A stretch of 64,000 nt of DNA from Toxorhynchites rutilus septentrionalis (Eukaryota > Arthropoda > Insecta > Diptera > Culicidae), in the NCBI RefSeq assembly GCF_029784135.1, contig NC_073745.1:101656904-101720903 (forward strand), written 5' to 3'. Both the position numbers and the translations under genes were made by a program. Below the pieces are notes generated by a model, which was given only the letters and a program-made list of their open reading frames with translations, did no database searches and was not told the DNA's origin. Within the stretch, counting starts at the first letter, position 1. Every line of letters begins with the position of its first letter. This document shows positions 12,542-25,963 of this stretch, piece after piece.

Positions 12542-12840
12542 TTTATAAAAATGCAGTTTAATAACTGTCTATTTTTTGCAATGTGAGAAATTTGAACATT
12601 TTCGACATAGTGTTGATACTTCTGATACATATCATCTGCTTTTATGGAGAATTTTTAGCGCATCGGTTGGGGAATTCAAATTTAGAACAACTTTAAATGG
12701 TATATTGAATATCATAGTGAATAATAAGTAGTGCATCTGGTAAAAATATGAAAACAAAACAGAGAAAATTGACATTTCTTAAAGTATGAATTACAAAAAC
12801 GCAAAATGTTTTTCCAACATAAAACTCAAACGAACACATT

Positions 12841-12937
12841 GAGTTTCCCTAACACAGATGTCGATTTCAATCATTAGTCGTCAACAAAAAAAAATCAGCA
12901 TCCCGTCGAACTATAGCAGTGAAACACAGTGAATAAA
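12841..12937 (+). promoter_or_regulatory. H1 promoter region with conserved H1 motif, right arm unit 1
   Basis: GAGTTTCCCTAACACA at 12841-12856, preceded by AAACGAAC, is shared with the left-arm H1. No TATA box is evident before the ATG. Confidence 0.7.
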
Positions 12938-13618
12938 ATGGCCGAAACAGCTACTGAAGTCGTTCCCGCAGCATCAGTTGCTGCATCTCCAGCCAAGACA
13001 CCAAAAAAGGCTCGTGCTCCTAAAGGAGAGGGTAAGAAACCGAAAAAGTCAGCCACCCATCCACCAGTGAATGAAATGGTTTTAGCCGCCATCAAGACTT
13101 TGAAGGAACGTAATGGATCATCTCTTCAGGCGATCAAGAAGTATATCGGTGCCAATTACAAGTGTGACGTTGCTAAGCTCTCAACTTTCATTAAAAAATC
13201 TTTGAAGAGTGGTGTCGAGAAAGGTAATCTTGTGCAAACCAAAGGAAGTGGAGCATCAGGATCTTTTAAAATTAAATCAAAGGACAAGAAACCAGAGGGC
13301 GAAAAGAAACCTAAGAAAACAACGGCTGCGAAAAAGCCTACTGGAGAGAAGAAAGTCGCCAAAAAGGCAGCTACTTCCAAAACTGCTGCTGACAAAAAAC
13401 TAAAGGCAGCACCATCAAAGAAAGCTGTTGAGAAGAAGGCTAAAGCAGCCGTCGCAAAGAATGCCAAAAAGGCTGGAACAGTGAAGACAGCAGCCGCTCC
13501 CAAACAGAAATCAACCAGACCATCGAAAACAGCAACGAAGAAACCAAAAACTCCCAAACCGAAAAAAGCTACTCCGGCTAAGAAAATCGCTCCGAAAAAA
13601 CCCGCTACCAAGAAGTAA
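12938..13618 (+). CDS. H1: Linker histone H1, right-arm subtype
   Basis: Linker histone of 226 residues with the same layout as the left-arm H1. It differs at GEG/GED and KSATH/KPATH before the globular domain and at many sites in the tail, for example [28 protein letters not shown] and the end APKKPATKK. The ATG at 12938 is the start; the upstream in-frame codon is GTG. It runs divergently from the other H1 and converges on H4(-). It appears to be a separate, maintained H1 subtype. Confidence 0.97.
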   Translation: MAETATEVVPAASVAASPAKTPKKARAPKGEGKKPKKSATHPPVNEMVLAAIKTLKERNGSSLQAIKKYIGANYKCDVAKLSTFIKKSLKSGVEKGNLVQTKGSGASGSFKIKSKDKKPEGEKKPKKTTAAKKPTGEKKVAKKAATSKTAADKKLKAAPSKKAVEKKAKAAVAKNAKKAGTVKTAAAPKQKSTRPSKTATKKPKTPKPKKATPAKKIAPKKPATKK

Positions 13619-13652
13619 AGTTTCTCATCGGGAAATTCATTTAAAAACAAAC

Positions 13653-13668
13653 AGTCCTTCTCAGGACT
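13653..13668 (+). promoter_or_regulatory. Histone 3' stem-loop, H1 right arm unit 1
   Basis: AGTCCT-TCTC-AGGACT, followed by TCGAAAGAGTAAC as a downstream element. Confidence 0.93.
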
Positions 13669-14361
13669 ACCAAACACAATGAATCGAAAGAGTAACAATA
13701 ATTTTCCACCTCTAATAACTCATATATTTTCTTCATGACAGTCAATAAACATTTATTAGATTTATTATTTTATTTCATTCATGTTGACGGGTGCAATTAA
13801 AAAAATGAATTTCGGTCACGTCACGGAAATTTTCCAATTTTGAGCGTTTATTGTTTAGTCATTTCTTAACGGAACAATGAGATTTTTGCACAATTTGCAA
13901 TTTAAACTCTCAAAGATATTCAGAATGAACGTGCAACATATATTATAACGTAATCCTACGTAAACTATGAGGGTCGTGTCTCGGCCACAAGTCTTCCACT
14001 TTTTCCAACGAAAAGAGTGATACCGTAATGTATAATTCTTGATAAACGATTTACTAGAATACATTGGCCCAAGTCTCTGTCAAATGACGATTTGTCTTGA
14101 AATGTGTTAAGTTTGGACCAAATTCAATTGAAATTATCATAATCGTTCAATGATTACAAGTACATAAGCTTCGCTTGCGATGATTCATCATTCAACGCAT
14201 AATCCACAGACACAGACATTCAAAAAAGAAAAAAAAAGAAAGAAATTATTATCCATAAATTAAATTACATGTCTTATAACATCATAAATAAAATTATCTT
14301 GCTAATGAACAATAACTGCTTTGAAAACATTTAAAAGAACTCTTTACATGAGAAATATTGT
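13669..14361. other. H1-H4 convergent spacer, right arm unit 1
   Basis: AT-rich. I see no gene. It is shorter than the left-arm equivalent because the TTAA-flanked element is absent. Confidence 0.65.
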
Positions 14362-14377
14362 GGCCCTGAAAAGAGCC
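14362..14377 (-). promoter_or_regulatory. Variant histone 3' stem-loop, H4 right arm unit 1
   Basis: On the minus strand GGCTCT-TTTC-AGGGCC. One C is replaced by T, which turns a G-C pair into a G-U wobble in the RNA stem. The same variant is present in unit 2. Confidence 0.93.
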
Positions 14378-14409
14378 GTTTTGTTGAACCGTACACCAAA
14401 TTATATCAT

Positions 14410-15368
<959 letters not shown>

Positions 15369-15393
15369 ATTTGACCTTCATTCTCAACCAAAC

Positions 15394-15409
15394 GGCCCTT
15401 TTCAGGGCC
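15394..15409 (+). promoter_or_regulatory. Histone 3' stem-loop, H3 right arm unit 1
   Basis: GGCCCT-TTTC-AGGGCC, followed by CGAAAAGAGTTT. Confidence 0.95.
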
Positions 15410-16801
15410 ACTAACTTATGCGAAAAGAGTTTGAGTAAGGTGAATGATTTTGGTTTGTCCACTTCTTTGAATGCTCTAGTTAGCGCACCTGTGTCAAATC
15501 AGGTATTCAAATGTTTCCAAACATATAAATAAAATTGTCTTTTTCATGATTTACAGTAGTTTTATAGAATATTTTGACGGATTCGTATGTTTTGAAGGTT
15601 TACAAAGTCCACCTTCTAATGGTGTCAACGCGCCCTCATTTGAGCTAACTTTTAATCAATCGCCAGATGATAGTTTGGTACGTATTCAGACCTTTTCTGG
15701 ATTATGACACATACAAATATTGTAAACACCATTTATATCAGATTTATATATCTAAATTATGTAATTGATGCATCTCGATGACCTCAATTTTGATCATGGT
15801 TTGTTCGATGCCCTGATGTTGGCAATAAAAAATACAACATCTACTCTGAAATTCGAATTTCTTCATTCAAAAATGGTGATTTCTAAAACCGATTAAACCG
15901 GACAATCTTTGAAAAAACATTTAAAAAAATGAACAATTGGAACGCCTTATGGTATTATTAGCAATTAGAGACTGGGGGCTTTCCAACGAACCCAAACTCG
16001 TCTTGATTACATGTGTGATTTTCAAAAAGAAAAATCGATTTGCATTATTTGCTAGTTGCGTGAAAACACCCAAAATCGGACAAACCAACATTAAGGTAAA
16101 TAATGAGTTTTCTAACATTAGTATTACATACGTTGTGACACGATGTAGACAAATATTCCCGAATATGAATGACGCTCTGAGCCTAGCGGTCAATGTTATT
16201 CTAGAAGATAACTTTTGATGAAAAACATGTTTCCATACATATGATCAAATCTGAACTATTTCAAAGCTAACGAACTAATTTTAGTTGTGCACAATGTTTG
16301 CTTGTACTCTACGTTCTCTGAATAACCAGTTAGGATTATTGAGTAATGTTTTCTGAGTACAAAGTTCAAATTTTGTTTCGAGGGGTCTTTCATTTATTTT
16401 TATTATTTTGACTGATGTTTTGATAAATCCTGCCAAACTTCTCATCGATTCGTTTATCTTGGTGTAGATAGTTGTAAACTCTTTTAATTTTACTGCAATT
16501 TCATTTGGGACAGATCATGTTGGGTCTTGAATTAGAATCTACAAAACACAAGAGTTGGCAATTGAATATTGGATGCTCAATTGTTGAATTCACTTATTGC
16601 ACTATGAATTCTGTATAAAATCATCATGTAAGTCTCGAAATGTGCTTTACAAACTTCTCAATAAGTTGTATTAATTTAAATCATGACGTCGAGTCATTTC
16701 GGATACTTTTTGTGATGAAACTCATACGAGAGGGGAATCATTATCAATCGAATCAAACTACTAGAGAACTTTTTTCCCAAACTCTTGTCAAACAGATTTG
16801 T
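15410..16801. other. H3-H2B convergent spacer, right arm unit 1
   Basis: This spacer is about twice the length of the left-arm equivalent. Overlapping reading frames on both strands near 15921-16218 show no recognisable domain, and I do not call them genes. Confidence 0.6.
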
Positions 16802-16817
16802 GGCCCTGAAAAGGGCC
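16802..16817 (-). promoter_or_regulatory. Histone 3' stem-loop, H2B right arm unit 1
   Basis: On the minus strand GGCCCT-TTTC-AGGGCC. Confidence 0.95.
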
Positions 16818-16845
16818 GTTGATTTTATGCTACATCACTCGGGAT

Positions 16846-17220
16846 TTACTTGGAGCTGGTATACTTCGTGACGGCCTTGGTTCCTTCGGAGACAGCGTGT
16901 TTGGCCAATTCTCCTGGCAGCAGTAAACGAACTGCGGTTTGAATTTCACGAGAAGTTATCGTTGAACGTTTGTTGTAATGCGCCAAGCGAGATGATTCAG
17001 CGGCGATGCGTTCGAAAATATCATTCACAAAGCTGTTCATGATACTCATGGCTTTGGATGAAATACCCGTGTCAGGATGGACTTGTTTCAACACTTTGTA
17101 AATGTAGATAGCGTAGCTTTCCTTCCTGCGGACCTTCTTCTTTTTCTTGTCGGTCTTGGTAATACTTTTCTGGGCCTTTCCGGACTTCTTCGCTGCCTTT
17201 CCACTGGTTTTAGGAGCCAT
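16846..17220 (-). CDS. H2B: Histone H2B
   Basis: Protein identical to the left-arm H2B, with a TCC/TCT synonymous difference in the N-terminal tail. Its TATA-like site is CACAAAA (minus strand, near 17284-17292) where the left arm has CATAAAA, so the core promoter is weaker by sequence. It diverges from H2A(+). Confidence 0.98.
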   Translation of the reverse strand: MAPKTSGKAAKKSGKAQKSITKTDKKKKKVRRKESYAIYIYKVLKQVHPDTGISSKAMSIMNSFVNDIFERIAAESSRLAHYNKRSTITSREIQTAVRLLLPGELAKHAVSEGTKAVTKYTSSK

Positions 17221-17853
<633 letters not shown>

Positions 17854-17895
17854 ATAAACAACGAATTCGAATTACATGAAAACCGAGAACCCAAC

Positions 17896-17911
17896 CGTCC
17901 TTTTCAGGACG
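17896..17911 (+). promoter_or_regulatory. Histone 3' stem-loop, H2A right arm unit 1
   Basis: CGTCCT-TTTC-AGGACG, followed by ACTAAGAGTAAC. Confidence 0.95.
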
Positions 17912-18771
17912 ACAAAACATTCTTAACTAAGAGTAACAATATTTTTTTTGCCTACGATTTGCCATTTGTTTCGATCAAATCCAATCCTCAGTTACAGTGT
18001 ACATTAAGATTAGGAAAGCATTTGTTTCAAAAACGATATGAGTACATCGTTACACTAATTTGAAATCTTAATCTGAGCTCAGACGGCATAACGCGGCGAG
18101 GAATGTGTCCAGATGAAACCGAATATAGGGACATGAAATCAACACTGGCAAACAGTATTAATTATACAAGCGAAATTTTGTTGGGTAAAACATGATGATC
18201 TCACGCAGGTAGTCGAGCTGGCCCAAAGGAACCAAATTTACAGAGGGTATACCAGCTGCCAGAAAAAAAAAACATTTCCGTCCATATGTACATATCATTT
18301 GTAATTTAGGCATAAACGACCTCTTAGTAGGAAGCAACAAAAAAAAGTAAAAAGGTAGCAAAATCCAGAAGTGCTGCTTTTTTTAAAGAGAAAGGAAAGG
18401 GGAATGGATACATAGATAAATGTAGTTGGCTAAATAAAATCATTAGTAATTCTTGATGAGACATCGCAAACTGGTACGCTTGAGTGTACTCTTTCGTACC
18501 TCTCAATCGGAAGCCAGCTTAGTCCTTTCAGTTTTTTCATGTTAAACCCTTTAAACCTGCCCTTCGTCGAAACTCTGGGGACAATAGAGTGTCGCCATGT
18601 TTCAAGTGATCTCCTCTCTCCACTCTTTCGTTCAGCGGTATCAATACCAGTATCATTAAATGTTAGCTGTAACCCAACACACATAAGTAGCTTCATAGCT
18701 ATTGATGTCCTGGCATTGATATCGTTGGATTCGATAAGACATAAATATGTTTTTCACCCGACAATGCAATA

Positions 18772-19032
18772 TGAGGGGCTTAGAATGAAAGGCGTGTAAG
18801 TGATTTGATCGATTTCTCTACTTCTACTCTCTCTCTTTTTTGGTCATAGCTTAGCTGCAAATACATTCCCAGCTGTATTTGACAATGTGGAAGATAGGTC
18901 AGAACCTCACATATCAGATTCTATAGCAAACTTAAATTGGAACGTTTTTGCAATTGAGTTATTAACTAAAGAAAAAGTTGATGAAGAGAAATCGATCAAG
19001 TCACTTACACCCCTTGCATTCTAAGCCTCTCA
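18772..19032. mobile_element. 261-bp TA-flanked MITE, unit 1
   Basis: Imperfect terminal inverted repeats of about 48 bp: the left starts TGAGGGGCTTAGAATG, and the right reads TGAGAGGCTTAGAATG on the other strand. They are flanked by TA at 18770-18771 and 19033-19034. It is non-coding and fits a Tc1/mariner-type MITE. Confidence 0.8.
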
Positions 19033-22000
19033 TATGTCATAATTCAGCTCACGCAATTTTTCATATTTTCTGTTGAGACTCAGCCTAGGTTCCATCAAAG
19101 TTCACATTTGACAATAGTTCAAACAGAGAAAAAAAAACACATTTTTCTATTTTCACAAACATTTCGATAATGGTTATCATGATAACACGTATACGCAATA
19201 GGCCAAACAATGGATTGAAAGCAACGAAAAACCATTATTTGAATTTTATGTGAATATCCAGAATTGAGATTGCAAATTAATTGAAAGTGGATATAAAGTG
19301 CCCTGTGTCTCTATCACTTCAAAATTAGATTAGGTTGAAGTAACGATCCTAATAGATATTGTGATCGCTTAGTTCACGTGAATATTGCATGGTTTCTATG
19401 CGTGTGAACAACTCTGGCATGAATGTTTGACTTTCGTATAGTTATTCGCTAAATATAATGGTCATACATATACACACTTGTGAAAGAATTTCACTTGTGG
19501 AAGAATTGTAAACGGTAAACTATAAACTAATCGGTGGCTTATGGTAACTTTTAACAGTTACAGTTTCGGGGATATTTTTTTATAAAAATGGACAATATCT
19601 ACAAGAAAACAAGAAAAAGAAAAGGAAGTTTTTAGAAATCCTTTTATAAAGATTGTATATATATGCCCCATCTAGAAAAAGGCATTAATTCTTAGTTTAC
19701 CAAGAATTAAGAGACAATAAATATTAGAAATATGCAAACTCTATATTCCAGCACCTTTATCATCTGGTAATTATCTAGAATACGTTATACATTCTTCTCC
19801 TTCTCATTCTTCTCACCGAAAAAAATATGTTTACTTCGAGCATGCAGTTATACTATGTTCCGATTCTTACTCCAGTGAAACCACAATCGATTAATACGTT
19901 TTTATGTTATTTTTTAGCTCTTTATACTTCCATGAATTATATTCAGTTGCTTACTTTTAATTAATAAAATTTGAATTTTATTAATTGAATTAGAACGAAG
20001 ATAACATATTTTTAGGAGTTTTTTCATTCAATCATACTCTCTTCTTCAAATAAATGCCAATAAAGCCTGAAAAATACACAATGGCAACGTGTTATGATTT
20101 TGCACGCGAGTATAGGAGGGTTAAAGAGACTTTGGACTGTTCATTCGCCTCTAATAAAAAAAAACACATACAAAGTTGAGGTGTTTCGCATGTAAACTCG
20201 ACCGTATTATCCTACTACGAGATGCTACGAGTACAGTCATCTTCGAGTACATTGCCCCAATCTAAAACGATGCTATAATTGTTTCAATAAACACGAAGAA
20301 GTACCTAGGAGTCACAATTCTGCCGAAATTGGGGTGGAAGTCATTGACCCAGTAGCCGACACTGTGAAATTGTAGTGCGCCGTATGAACCGAAATCAGTA
20401 TATCGTGTAAATTTTTGAATGAATTGATCGACGTCAATGTAGGAAATAATGTTGCCGAATGTCTACATTTTGTTTTCTGCTGATCTAGAAATTCATTTGT
20501 TGATCTGTTAGCAATCACAATTTTATTCTTACAATACGATTTCTACGTTCAATTTTTTTTACAATACGAAGATCTATTGTCCTATTCCTGTCATCCTGCA
20601 CCTGCTCCCACGGCACGTATTACCCATAATTTGCTACACCGTACCTCCACCTAGCCTTGAGCTGATCTTTATCCCTAGCAAAAAATGGTTTGGTTTTTGA
20701 TTATAGAGATTTCAAACTTTTCAGTTCTTTCGTCTCTAGCCTTGAGAAAGCATCTTGGAAAAACTTTACTCTACTTCTGCACTAATGAGCAAAAAATTAA
20801 TTTGACAAGCTGCTGTCTCGCGTGTACGCAACTACTCCCAGTGGATCACGCCATGACGATTCCAAAATACGCAAAAAGTTTCAAAAAAAACTATTACCAA
20901 ACATGTTTTCATTTTATCCGGCTACTTATAACTCACCCGTTCGGGTAAAGCTCTGTATCAGAGATGCCAGATGTGAAGACCTTCATTTAATTTAAAGGCG
21001 TTTCGAACACATTCTAAGGTATAACCAGAAGCTTTCCGGCCCTTTCCATCCGTTCAGCAATAGTGAGAAGCATTTTACGCACGATACATTGAATTGATAC
21101 GGCGCGCTGTGATTTTCTTTTCTGCGAATTACGCATCGTCGGTTTCTGGTCAATGACTTCTACTATAATTTCGACAGAAGGGTTCCTCCTCGATTGCTCT
21201 TCGTGTCCATTGATCCAATTACGCTCTCTCACGCAACATCCGAACCAGATTGCGAGAGAGGCTAGCTAAAGAAAACAAAACCGAAGTTTTTTGCTATAGA
21301 GTATTAGTAGCAAACGCGGAGATCACCAACACAAAATCAATCGAGAGAGATCCACGAATACTTCAGATGAAGAGAAGTTGTTACACCACCACCAAGAACG
21401 GTCGCTTATACCGTCCCGCTCGCAATAAGAGCATTATTTTGCGCTGGCTGAATTTAACTAAGAACCAACCAATTTGTAATAATTTGGATAGCGTTTCTCG
21501 TGGATGCGGCTGATATAGTTTAAATGGTAGTGTTGTACGGTGTAGGAGGCCACCGTCTAGTTTGGTCAATTCCGGATAACTGGGGTTGCTGTCAAGTTGA
21601 ATAAAAAGTTGATTACATGCTGCTGTGTTAGTGTTGTGCGAGTTCGATGGCCTGGGAACAAAATTATGAAAAATATTGTGTAATTGCACAAGTGCATTTC
21701 TGAAGTTGCCGGTAGTGTCGCGGATTTTTGATAACGTGGTTATTTCCCGCGTCATCCAGTTCAGTTTTCCGGTCAGTCTCAGTCTCAGCAAACACAAGCG
21801 CTTAAAAAGGCTACTGACAGTTAGTAACAGAAATATACTGCCAAGTCGTATATATCGCAGTGATAATATTACGTAATATAATAAAATCCATGTAATTTTC
21901 CCGTGTTTGATGAAATAAGAGTGCTATGACAACACAGAGCATGAAAGGAAAAGGCTTCCATTTTGTCAGTGAAGGAAGCAGCGCGAAGAACGGAGGGTGG

Positions 22001-22092
22001 TTTTGAAGCTAATCAAAGAGCTCCAGCACCATGTTTAAAGGTAAGTGAGCATATTCTATACATATAGTGGTAGTGGGTGCAAATTGGTCATA

Positions 22093-23018
22093 GGGGGCAA
22101 AGTGGTCACCTGCTTGTTTGGTAGTATAACTATTGACTATAGATGCCGTATTGATAGTCACCTTAAGTTTGGAGAAATTAATTACTTTTGAGCCACCCTG
22201 TACTTCAGTAGAGCTGTCGCATGTTACAATATAAATAAAAACAGAAATTGCTCTCTCGATAGCCATTAGGCCGTAGTTTTGTGCGCATGGTATCTAAGGA
22301 ATTTCTCGTGAAATTTAGTTTATTCAATCTGATATATTGGACAAATCATCAGTTTGGACGCCTGTTCACATATTCTAGGAGAGGTGAACACATATTTTGT
22401 TTAATCTCTGCGATTAATTAGCATTAGAATTTACTTTGATGTTTGGGGCAAAGTACAATACAATGTTTTGTTTACTAAAGCTGATATACCACACCACATT
22501 CTGCTCTTATAAAGGATCCTTTTGTGGGTTTGACCCTGGATAAATATGCCACTCCAACTAAACCAAGCCTAGTTATGCGGAACGTTATGTGTTTCTTACT
22601 ATGTTTTTGTATGCATGAGAAAATTTAAATTGAGACTCTAGGTGAATAGGCCAAGCTTATTTCAAACAAGTACCTACTATATCAAATGTGATTTCAATTG
22701 TGATTTGATTGATTTCAATGTGAAATTTGAACGAAAAAATCGCATAAATCTATCCCATTTATTTAGATATGTGCGAGCGCCCACTTTGTCCCCACCAGGT
22801 AACCACTTTACCTCCAAGCAAAAAAAAAGTTCGATTTTTCACCTTTTTTCTATTGATGAAAAGTGTACTATTTTGAATTTTAATAGTAAAAGCCGTTTGC
22901 TATCTTGAACAACAATGAGTTGAACTATAATATTCTTCGAGAAACGGGAATTGAATCGATATGTGGACGCTGGGAATGGACATATTCCTTAGGGTGACCA
23001 CTATGCCCCCACTTCCCT
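22093..23018. mobile_element. MITE-like element, TA-flanked, unit 2
   Basis: Unit 2 copy of the element at 2459-3384, with TA at 22091-22092 and 23019-23020. It is at the same site as in unit 1, so the insertion is older than the unit duplication. Confidence 0.6.
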
Positions 23019-23310
23019 TACAGCCATTTCATGCCAAACCGATATAGTGGTTCTCAGATTTTCGTGGAAAGTGGAAATTTTGTTTTTTGTCGCAAACCAT
23101 TAGACCCGTATTTTTTTTTTTTTTTTTTGTAAGGGTGACTATTTCCATTTGTAGGGTGGTCCGAAAATTCAAATTTTTCCACTTATTTCAAAGACTTACT
23201 TCTTGAAAAATTCATAACTACTGAGCCGATTTAGATGATCGAGATATCTACTTATAGCTGATCTTTTTTGAAAAAATACCAGAGTTGCATAAAATTTGAC
23301 TTTTGGCTTC

Positions 23311-23646
23311 GTTATTATTAATTGTATTTGTGTTTTATAGTTTTCATGGTCTCGGGACCAATGGCGCTATATTTATATATATTTTTTTTTCGTGAAAGCT
23401 AAGAATTTTTTACAGAACATATCTCGAAACCAGAGAGGAGTTTTTTTTGTTTTTAAGCTATGATTTTTCAAAGCTAACCGTTATTATTCATTGTATTCAT
23501 TTTTTATAGCTTACATGGTTTCGGTACCAATGGCGCTATATTTTTTTATATTTTCTCTTGAAAGCTGAGTTTTTTTTTACATAACATATCCAAAATTCAG
23601 AGAGGAGTTTTTTTAGTTTTTGAGTTATGATTTTTGAAAGTTAACA
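23311..23646 (+). repeat. 169-bp tandem duplication, unit 2
   Basis: Unit 2 copy of the repeat at 3679-4014. Confidence 0.8.
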
Positions 23647-23751
23647 TGTTTTTGGGCAGGTAGCTTAATGAGTAGAAAATAGGAATAAGTATAGTAATCG
23701 GTAGATATTAAGGACAATGAAAAACATGTATCAGGTAAAGGTATCTCAGGT

Positions 23752-24040
23752 AAATGCAAAAAATGTAGAGACGACAAGTTATAAAGCAATAGAAAGAAAA
23801 CTTAAAACCCGTTATAATCATTTGAAGCAATTTTCCGTAAAACTCAGTTATATCATAGTTTTAGACCGAAAAATGAAAACTATACTATCGTAAAACGATT
23901 CTCGTTCTCGGAAGAAGAACATTCTGTGAAACTGTAAAAGAAAATTTAAGCATGCTTTATGCCTAGAATAAAAAATATGAAAAATATAACAGATGAATTT
24001 TAATTCCTACCCACTCGTCGTCTCTACATTTTTTGCATTT
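23752..24040. repeat. Inverted repeat with 24-bp arms, unit 2
   Basis: Arms at 23752-23775 and 24017-24040. The interior is one base shorter than in units 1 and 3, which breaks the short reading frame seen there. Confidence 0.75.
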
Positions 24041-25102
24041 TAAGAAAAGACGACACTTATAGAATAACTACATAAATTGGAAAAAAGTCATTCGATTTTT
24101 CGATTTAAGATCGATTCTTTGATACCGATTCAATCAGTTAATTGATCCCTACGCTGTTTAGAAAATCGATCTTTTTCTAAAGATTGTCCAATCGTAGCTC
24201 AGTTACAATACATGCGGAACGATTTTTCGTTCCAGCACGGAAAAATGTAAAAAATATAACATGTATTAATATTTGTCGAGTGTTTTTTCTTTAGCTACAC
24301 TGCCTCTTTTAATTTATATTGAGCATTTCAAACAGAAGTACTAAATTTCAACTTTGGTATTCAGGTTGCCTAAATAATAAAATTTCATAGATGAGTTCAA
24401 GTACATAACAGCCTAACAATTCATCGCTGCAATCCGTCAATATGCTGCTTATATGAATGTGGAATAAAGGAAAGATAATTATCGAGTCTTGTTTTAGGTT
24501 CGGTTTTAGGATCGGAATTTACCGTTTTTAGTGTGGATTTCTAACAGTGATGATGTTTCGTTGAATGAGAATGGAATGGCCCTACTGGAAATGTTATTCA
24601 CTGGCAGCTGGTATACTTTACGGTGGCGGTTCTTTCAGCCAATCTCCACTGCTACCTGGGATAATTATGTTTTGCTCAACTTTGCAATTTTCTCCCGTAT
24701 ATTAATATTGCTTGCCTTTGTTGATTTTCAGGTCGAAATTCGATTTTGTTTCGAAGCAATGTTTGAAGCATTAGTTGTTGTGAGTTGATACTTTGTTATA
24801 ATTCAAGACATCGAAGCATATTTCCATTGTAAGAAAATATGTTGGATTTTCGATATGCGTGTCGGTTTATAACTCATCTCCATTGGCAAATCTTCCTATT
24901 TTCGTTTCTATGTTGAACACTGTATGGGCGGTAAAAAACAGCATACTTTTAGGTTTGCTTTAATATTTCCTATTCGGTATAACGATTAACTTATATCTGT
25001 TTGGAAACAGACGCTCTCCTTCAGTGATTGCTGTGGATTGATTTTTAGATTAGTGGAGGGTGGAAAATCAATCATTGTAACTCTTTATTAAAAATTTGTT
25101 GT

Positions 25103-25118
25103 CGTCCTGAAAAGGACG
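25103..25118 (-). promoter_or_regulatory. Histone 3' stem-loop, H2A left arm unit 2
   Basis: On the minus strand CGTCCT-TTTC-AGGACG. Confidence 0.95.
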
Positions 25119-25160
25119 GTTGGGTTCTCGATTCTAGTGCACTTTCATGTCGTTGTTGAT

Positions 25161-25600
<440 letters not shown>

Positions 25601-25963
25601 GAAGGAAGGAAGGTATTGAATTAGAGAGACTTTAAACTCTGAGAGTTCATTCGTCTCTTGCCCTTGAGGGCGGGAAATTTAACTGAAGGAAAACTAAGAA
25701 AAACTATTGCAAAATTCGTTATTCTCGCTCGACTCAGTCCTAGTAACCGCTATGGATGTATGTCATATGTCGTATCGCCGCACCCTACACGGCTCTGGGG
25801 CCAAAAACACAACCAAACAAATGGAGCAGGGAAAAAGCCCCTTTTAGTGTGCTTGACGAGCTCGCTTCTAAAAAGGGCGTAAAAACCTGCTCATCTTTTG
25901 CTGAAAATAAAAGAACAGAAAAGGAAAATACTTTTAATGTGTATTCATTTCGATATTATATTA

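Larger units (their letters stand above)
10428..12840. other. Central H1-H1 spacer, centre of the mirrored unit, unit 1
   Basis: The outer parts are diverged inverted copies of each other. For example, blocks near 10445-10495 and 10620-10870 match the complement of 12770-12835 and 12395-12640. The unpaired centre, about 10900-12350, holds the 184-bp retroposed element and AT-rich sequence. One 63-residue reading frame (12350-12541) lies on the minus strand. Confidence 0.75.
17912..25102. other. Inter-unit spacer between converging H2A genes, units 1 and 2
   Basis: AT-rich spacer of about 7.2 kb. It contains the 261-bp MITE (18772-19032), then from 19638 a copy of the 1-5471 spacer with its MITE, tandem duplication and inverted repeat. 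I see no supported gene. Confidence 0.75.

Noticed and set aside
13156..13698. 180-residue frame antisense to H1(+), and its unit 2 copy
   Set aside because: It is the reverse-strand shadow of the Lys/Ala-rich H1 tail, reading as Phe/Ala/Leu-rich sequence. It shows no independent signal.
15921..16218. Overlapping 90- and 93-residue frames on opposite strands
   Set aside because: No recognisable protein features; AT-rich spacer sequence.
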